Source: Ruminococcaceae bacterium YAD3003
GTDB lineage: Bacteria; Bacillota; Clostridia; Saccharofermentanales; Saccharofermentanaceae
Direction: 5' to 3'
Assembly (NCBI GenBank): GCA_900107185.1
Contig: FNPA01000012.1
Coordinates: forward strand, 56,752-120,751
Length of the DNA stretch: 64,000 bases
Positions 58,663 to 64,000 of this stretch are shown here, one piece after another. The position numbers were made by a program, and so were the translations under genes. Under the pieces are notes generated by a model. That model was not told the DNA's origin. It saw only the letters and a program-made list of their open reading frames with translations, and did no database searches. Within the stretch, counting starts at the first letter, position 1; each line of letters begins with the position of its first letter.

Positions 58663-58671
58663 TAATCCCTC
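58663..58671 (+). promoter_or_regulatory. Extended -10 promoter of the single-TM protein gene
   Basis: TGCTATAAT is a TGNTATAAT extended -10 within 25 bp of the start codon at 58687. No clear -35. The short leader leaves room only for an AGGTG ribosome binding site. Confidence 0.55.
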
Positions 58672-58686
58672 CATTAGGTGATTTAT

Positions 58687-59163
58687 ATGGCTACAAATCA
58701 AGGTGATAAGAGTACAGTTTCAACTTCAGGCAGTTACGGTAAGAGCAGTGCCGTAATGGACTTTTTGGGCTGTTCTTATCGTGCAACAGTTAGACTGTTC
58801 AAAGGTCTGCCTTCCAGAATTGCGAATTATATCAAGCGTAAAATCAAGGAATACCGTAACAGACCTAAGAGAACAGACATCAGCCGTGTCTATGTGGTTG
58901 TCGGTTATACAACAAAGAAACGTGTAGATGAAAAGTTCAATGCTGAGAGACGTATGATGATTATCAGAAGAGGTCTTTTAGCACTTATCTTTATACTTAT
59001 TCTCTTTATTGCTATTAACCGTTTTACTGAAATGATCAACTACGGTGAGCTCTCTCAGATCTTTGGTGTTAACTCCTGGGATGAGGTAGTTGAGAACGAT
59101 CCTTTCGCTGATAGGACCACTCCGAGTACAGTTGCTGTAACTGAGATGACGGAAAGCACCTGA
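58687..59163 (+). CDS. Hypothetical single-pass membrane protein
   Basis: A 158-residue protein from ATG 58687 (AGGTG 7 bp upstream; a GTG 9 bp earlier is possible). A basic cytoplasmic part (ANYIKRKIKEYRNRPKRTDI) is followed by one TM helix (GLLALIFILILFIAIN, about 98-114) and a short external acidic/Thr-rich tail. No motif is recognised. It could be a small envelope or division-related protein; this is only a guess from layout. Confidence 0.7.
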   Translation: MATNQGDKSTVSTSGSYGKSSAVMDFLGCSYRATVRLFKGLPSRIANYIKRKIKEYRNRPKRTDISRVYVVVGYTTKKRVDEKFNAERRMMIIRRGLLALIFILILFIAINRFTEMINYGELSQIFGVNSWDEVVENDPFADRTTPSTVAVTEMTEST

Positions 59164-59209
59164 TTAATTTCTTATCATACCTAAAAAGTATAGTTTTTAT
59201 GCGCAAAAT

Positions 59210-59245
59210 GAAAGTTCAGATTTCTGAACTTTCATTTTCTATTTT
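59210..59245 (+). terminator. Terminator after the single-TM protein gene
   Basis: GAAAGTTCAGA (59210-59220) and TCTGAACTTTC (59223-59233) form a perfect 11-bp stem with a 2-nt loop, followed by ATTTTCTATTTT. Confidence 0.8.
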
Positions 59246-59249
59246 CCTA

Positions 59250-59278
59250 TTGAAATTAAGAAAATGTTGTAATACTAT
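59250..59278 (+). promoter_or_regulatory. Promoter of gdhA
   Basis: -35 TTGAAA (59250-59255), 17-bp spacer, -10 TACTAT (59273-59278). A leader of about 110 nt follows, with a GAAC...GTTC hairpin (near 59350-59372) before the GAAAGGTGG ribosome binding site. Confidence 0.65.
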
Positions 59279-59343
59279 ACATAACGATTGGTTTAAACTA
59301 GGTTGTTTTACCTAAGCTTTCAGTCTACAAAATGAAATTTTAG

Positions 59344-60759
<1,416 letters not shown>

Positions 60760-60783
60760 TCTAACGATAAAAAATGAAGTTTT

Positions 60784-60818
60784 TAGAGGCTGTGACTTAT
60801 GTCGCAGCCTCTTTTTTG
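60784..60818 (+). terminator. Terminator of gdhA
   Basis: AGAGGCTGTGAC (60785-60796) pairs with GTCGCAGCCTCT (60801-60812), 11 of 12 positions, followed by T6. Confidence 0.92.
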
Positions 60819-60953
60819 CCTCAAAATTGATTATGACATTTATACAAAAGCCGAAGTCAGACGGTTAATATATTGTGGTTAGTATTAAAAATGGCATTAA
60901 TTGAACTGATGATATAATTTAATGACTTTTCGAAAAGCTATATATGGAGATAA

Positions 60954-62063
60954 GTGAATACCATGAGTAAACATGACCATGGCTCTGAAGGGAATAATCC
61001 CCGTAAGAAGTCAAAGGCCCCCAAATATTTTGTTAGATTCTTGGCAGCCGTTTTAGGTCTTGCCGTCGGTTTTTCTTTATATTGGTTCTATATTTTCGGT
61101 GGAACTTATGTTGCTGTCCCTGTTGTAAATCAGGAAGATTATTCAACTATGGATATTGCTGAAAGTGGCAGCACCACCGGTGGTGATGTTACATCATCCT
61201 GGAGTAATGGTGGACATACAAGACTTTATTATGATCCTTCACATCCGATCATTGAGGTAAAGCAGAAGGATCCCGATATTGAGAATATTCTTGTTTTCGG
61301 TATTGATTCAAGAGGTACAGATGACTATGCATGCCGTACGGACTGTATGATGATTCTCTCAATTAATAAGCGCAATAATTCTTTAAAGATTATTTCACTT
61401 ATGAGAGATACAGCAGTTTTGATCGGCGATACTCCCGATACCCTTGGTACAAATCTCAATAAACTTAATTCCGCATATCATTATGGTGGTGTAGGTGAGA
61501 TGATCAACACCATCAATGTTATCTTTGGTTTGGACATCCAGCGTTTTGTAATGTTCGATTTCGGCAGTGCTGCTGAAATGATCGACCTCGTTGGCGGTGT
61601 TGATATTGAAGTTAAGCCCGAAGAGATTTCTTATGCAAATAAGTATCTTGATGAGATGTATGCCCTTGACGGTAATACTTCACCTCATCTTACAAGAGGC
61701 GGACTTCAGACTCTCGACGGACACCAGGCAGTTGCATGGTCCAGAATCAGATATCTGGATTCCGACTTCGTCAGAGCATCAAGACAGAGAACAGTCGCTA
61801 CAGCTCTTATGACAAAAGTTAACGGTATGTCTTATGCCCGTAAATTGCAACTTTTGAACGATTCTGCGGGTGTTTTCGAGACAAATATGCGTACTGCTGA
61901 TATAATGCGTGTGGCTATGAGCTGTTTTGAGTGTTTAGATAACAGGGAAGAATACAGATTCCCTGAGGATGGAACATATACGATTCAGAACAATCCTTGG
62001 ATGATGATAGTGGATTTTGACCAACAGAAACAACGAATTAACGATTATATTTGGGGTGAATAA
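60954..62063 (+). CDS. LytR-CpsA-Psr (LCP) family cell-wall glycopolymer transferase
   Basis: A 369-residue membrane protein; GTG 60954 or ATG 60963 may be the start (GGAG at 60946). A basic cytoplasmic N-terminus is followed by one TM helix (FLAAVLGLAVGFSLYWFYIF, about 29-48) and the external LCP domain (about 110-330). Key residues are visible: ILVFGIDSRGTDDYACRTDCMMIL, with the DSR and RTDCM elements (key parts GIDSRG and CRTDCMM), SLMRDTAVLIG with the conserved R-D, and AWSRIRYLDSDFVRASRQR. It should join teichoic acid-like or capsular polymers to peptidoglycan. The next gene starts 2 bp later. Confidence 0.92.
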   Translation: MNTMSKHDHGSEGNNPRKKSKAPKYFVRFLAAVLGLAVGFSLYWFYIFGGTYVAVPVVNQEDYSTMDIAESGSTTGGDVTSSWSNGGHTRLYYDPSHPIIEVKQKDPDIENILVFGIDSRGTDDYACRTDCMMILSINKRNNSLKIISLMRDTAVLIGDTPDTLGTNLNKLNSAYHYGGVGEMINTINVIFGLDIQRFVMFDFGSAAEMIDLVGGVDIEVKPEEISYANKYLDEMYALDGNTSPHLTRGGLQTLDGHQAVAWSRIRYLDSDFVRASRQRTVATALMTKVNGMSYARKLQLLNDSAGVFETNMRTADIMRVAMSCFECLDNREEYRFPEDGTYTIQNNPWMMIVDFDQQKQRINDYIWGE

Positions 62064-62065
62064 AG

Positions 62066-63916
62066 ATGAGTAAGACAGTTGCTACGTGTATAGCGGAGAC
62101 AAATCTGGTTCAGGGTGAACCTCAGGAGAACGTATTCTTTCTTACACTTTCACGTAAGATCGAAGACTTCCCGAATGAGTTCCTGAGAACTGCCAAGTCA
62201 ACATCTCCTATTCAGATTTGCGCAATTTTCTCTACAATCGGACCTGACAATCTTTCTGCGGTATTGAACCTTGAGCTCAATGCAGAGCTCGAGAAGATCG
62301 CAGCTTCCTGCTCTAACCAGGCAGTACTTGATTTCGAAGGATTTGCTAATCAGGTAATCAATAACCTCAACGTTAAGGTATGCAATTTTGCAGCTAATAA
62401 GGGTACACAGTTCAAGACGTCCATGTCTATGTTCGTTATTGAAGGCGACATCTTGAGAGTTATTCATGTTGGTATCACTAAGGCTGTTTTGTTTAGAAAT
62501 AACCGTATTATGCTCCTCACTGAAGAGCAGACTGTAGCTCACAGATATGTTCAGATGGGCGCTATCCAGGCTTCTGAAGAGCTCACTCACCCCGAGAATA
62601 TGAACCTTACCCAGTATCTTGGAAAGATGCCTCAGGAAGGTCCCGTTAACGCAGATAAGAAGGTTCACTTAAAGCTTCAGGATAATGACGAGTTGTTCCT
62701 CATGGGTGTAGGACTCTCAAGAAAACTTCCTTCACAGATGCGTAACTCCATTATTGCTAAGCCTTTGTCTACAGAGGTTAAGGCAAAAGAGATCATCAAT
62801 TCAGCATTGAGCTATGGACTTAAGTCAGGCCTTACACTCATCGATATCAAGGTTGAGTCAACATTCCTTCTTCCCGGTGATGCTGTAATCAACAGCAACC
62901 TGAAAAGTGATGCCCAGGTATCTCCTAAGGCCGGAAGCGGTAAGGCTCAGGAAGAAAATGCATTTAATAACTTCGATTCAGGAGCTGATTCTTCCGATAC
63001 TATTAACTTTGTACCCGGTGAATCATCTAATGGTATATCTGATGACGAAGAAGAGCCAATCGTAAATGAGAAAAGAGAAAAAGTTAAGACAATTGTTATT
63101 CCTATTGTCATCTTCATCGTTTGTATTTTGTTGGGCTTCGGCGTTACATTCATGATCTTCAACATGAAGAATCTTATCAGCTTTGATGAGACAACAACGG
63201 TTCTTCCTGATGCAGTCGGTTCCGTTCTTTATGCTGCAAGTGATGGAGTTCCCGTATATTCACAGAATTCTTTAGATTCAACAATTATCGGTTCTCTTAA
63301 GCGTGGCGATGTTGTTACACTTCAGGAGATTACAGATGACACTTTCTCAAAGGTTGTAACAGCTAATAATGTAACCGGATATGTATTGAGCGCACAGCTC
63401 CTGCAAGAGGATCCTACATATAACGATCCTACGACAGCGATGCTCTCAGATCCTACACCTGTACCTTCATCTTCAAGTGCTCAGGAATCAACTCACATTA
63501 CTACAACAGCTGTTCAGACAGATAATTGGGGCGGTGGAACCAAAGCAACAACAACTGCTACTGAAGCTACAACCACTACAACTTCTGAGTCTACAACTGA
63601 ACCTCCTGAATCAGAGACTACAACTGTTAGTCCTACTCCTAATCCTGACAACGGCGGTGGAAATGGCGGTAATGAAGGCGGAAACGGTGGAAACGAAGGC
63701 GGAAACGGTGGAAACGAAGGCGGAAATGGCGGCAATGAAGGCGGAAACGGTGGAAACGAAGGCGGAAACGGCGGCAATGAAGGCGGAAACGGTGGAAACG
63801 AAGGCGGAAACGGCGGAAATGAAGGCGGAAATGGCGGCAACGAAGGCGGCAACGGCGGAAACGAAGGCGGCAACGGCGGCAACGAAGGCGGCAATGAAGG
63901 TGGCTCAGGTAACTGA
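62066..63916 (+). CDS. Degenerate PP2C-like domain, TM, SH3-like domain, Gly-Gly-Asn repeat tail
   Basis: A 616-residue protein coupled to the LCP gene (2-bp gap). The N-terminal domain (about 1-270) resembles a PP2C/SpoIIE phosphatase: GDILRVIHVGITKAVLFRNNRI and ELFLMGVGLSRKL match the late strands. The metal-binding DGMGG-type and G-D-S residues are not seen, so it is probably inactive. One TM helix (VIFIVCILLGFGVTFMIF, about 350-370) is followed by an external SH3b-like domain (about 385-450; GVPVYSQNSLDSTIIGSLKRG), a Thr/Glu linker and 11 copies of GGNGGNE. The layout suggests a cell-wall contact protein with an internal signalling domain. Confidence 0.72.
   Translation: MSKTVATCIAETNLVQGEPQENVFFLTLSRKIEDFPNEFLRTAKSTSPIQICAIFSTIGPDNLSAVLNLELNAELEKIAASCSNQAVLDFEGFANQVINNLNVKVCNFAANKGTQFKTSMSMFVIEGDILRVIHVGITKAVLFRNNRIMLLTEEQTVAHRYVQMGAIQASEELTHPENMNLTQYLGKMPQEGPVNADKKVHLKLQDNDELFLMGVGLSRKLPSQMRNSIIAKPLSTEVKAKEIINSALSYGLKSGLTLIDIKVESTFLLPGDAVINSNLKSDAQVSPKAGSGKAQEENAFNNFDSGADSSDTINFVPGESSNGISDDEEEPIVNEKREKVKTIVIPIVIFIVCILLGFGVTFMIFNMKNLISFDETTTVLPDAVGSVLYAASDGVPVYSQNSLDSTIIGSLKRGDVVTLQEITDDTFSKVVTANNVTGYVLSAQLLQEDPTYNDPTTAMLSDPTPVPSSSSAQESTHITTTAVQTDNWGGGTKATTTATEATTTTTSESTTEPPESETTTVSPTPNPDNGGGNGGNEGGNGGNEGGNGGNEGGNGGNEGGNGGNEGGNGGNEGGNGGNEGGNGGNEGGNGGNEGGNGGNEGGNGGNEGGNEGGSGN
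63656..63901 (+). repeat. 21-bp tandem repeat encoding GGNGGNE
   Basis: About 11 in-frame copies of a 21-bp unit of the type GGCGGAAACGGTGGAAACGAA, with third-base variation (GGC/GGT/GGA, AAC/AAT), plus one partial copy. The variation is mostly synonymous and points to selection on the protein rather than recent slippage alone. Copy number could vary between strains. Confidence 0.9.
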
Positions 63917-63950
63917 TATTTCAACTTCCTGCATTTTTAACTGATTTTTA

Positions 63951-63982
63951 AGGTCCGGTACTTATGTGCCGGATCTTTTATT
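63951..63982 (+). terminator. Terminator of the LCP operon
   Basis: AGGTCCGG (63951-63958) pairs with CCGGATCT (63969-63976) with one G-U pair, followed by TTTTATTT. Confidence 0.8.
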
Positions 63983-64000
63983 TACAAATGTGCATTCCGT

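Noticed and set aside
63514..63924. Minus-strand open frame of 136 codons rich in PPFPPS
   Set aside because: It is the antisense of the GGNGGNE repeat and Thr-rich linker. It has no ribosome binding site and exists because the repeat lacks stop codons on the other strand.

Overview
The window is a chromosomal segment of a Gram-positive, probably clostridial (Bacillota, Clostridia) bacterium. The sequence supports this in several ways: many AGGAGG-type ribosome binding sites; TTGACA/TATAAT promoters with 17-bp spacers, plus TGNTATAAT extended -10 promoters; lipoproteins with Cys lipoboxes; an LCP (LytR-CpsA-Psr) protein; a ClpE-like zinc-finger unfoldase; an OhrR-type MarR regulator; and the gene orders ylxM-ffh-rpsP-khpA-rimM-trmD-rplS, infC-rpmI-rplT and miaB-mutS-mutL-miaA next to lexA. 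Several envelope proteins have Thr-rich extracellular linkers, a habit of some gut or rumen clostridia. I cannot name a genus from the sequence.

Layout. 1-5.9 kb: the tail of an unknown protein, then a two-component system, an FtsX-type ABC exporter and a small lipoprotein. 6-9.8 kb: tRNA-Thr, a solute-binding lipoprotein, a two-domain (GNAT-like plus MGMT) repair protein, a flavin reductase-like protein and a Nudix hydrolase. 10-12.5 kb: an OhrR-like regulator with glutathione peroxidase and flavodoxin, a lipoprotein and an acetyltransferase remnant. 12.5-21.7 kb: the translation core, made of ylxM-ffh-rpsP-khpA-rimM-(MutS-like ATPase)-trmD-rplS, then ylqF-rnhB, then infC-rpmI-rplT behind a probable attenuator leader. 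21.8-29.7 kb: an rRNA/tRNA methyltransferase, citrate synthase, tRNA-Glu, uvrA and the clpE-like gene.

29.8-41.7 kb is more lineage specific. It holds a Pro/Ala/Thr-rich membrane protein, tRNA-Leu and initiator tRNA-Met, a very large sensor-MFS membrane protein with a Gln/Tyr-rich tail, a tyrosine recombinase, an SGNH esterase, aspartate-semialdehyde dehydrogenase and two more tRNAs. 41.7-48.4 kb is an accessory stretch with lipoproteins, gene remnants, a MarR-PPOX pair behind a perfect operator-like palindrome, a TfoX-domain protein, a membrane-anchored Ntn hydrolase and a Fur-family regulator. 48.5-57.1 kb holds a DD-carboxypeptidase and the mismatch-repair/tRNA-modification operon. 57.2-64 kb holds lexA with an SOS-like operator shared with a divergent HTH gene, NADP-type glutamate dehydrogenase, an LCP protein and a degenerate PP2C-like membrane protein ending in tandem Gly-Gly-Asn repeats.

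The strongest unexplained structure is the non-coding stretch 18367-18617 between rplS and ylqF. It holds four inverted-repeat units, each exactly 38 bp, with the same TACCCACTAA / TTTAGTGGGTA arms and different 16-nt centres. A second locus, 9939-10028, has the same design with other arms (two units of exactly 28 bp). Other points of note are an apparent AUC start codon for infC, a MutS-like ATPase inserted between rimM and trmD, and the two large multi-domain membrane proteins.
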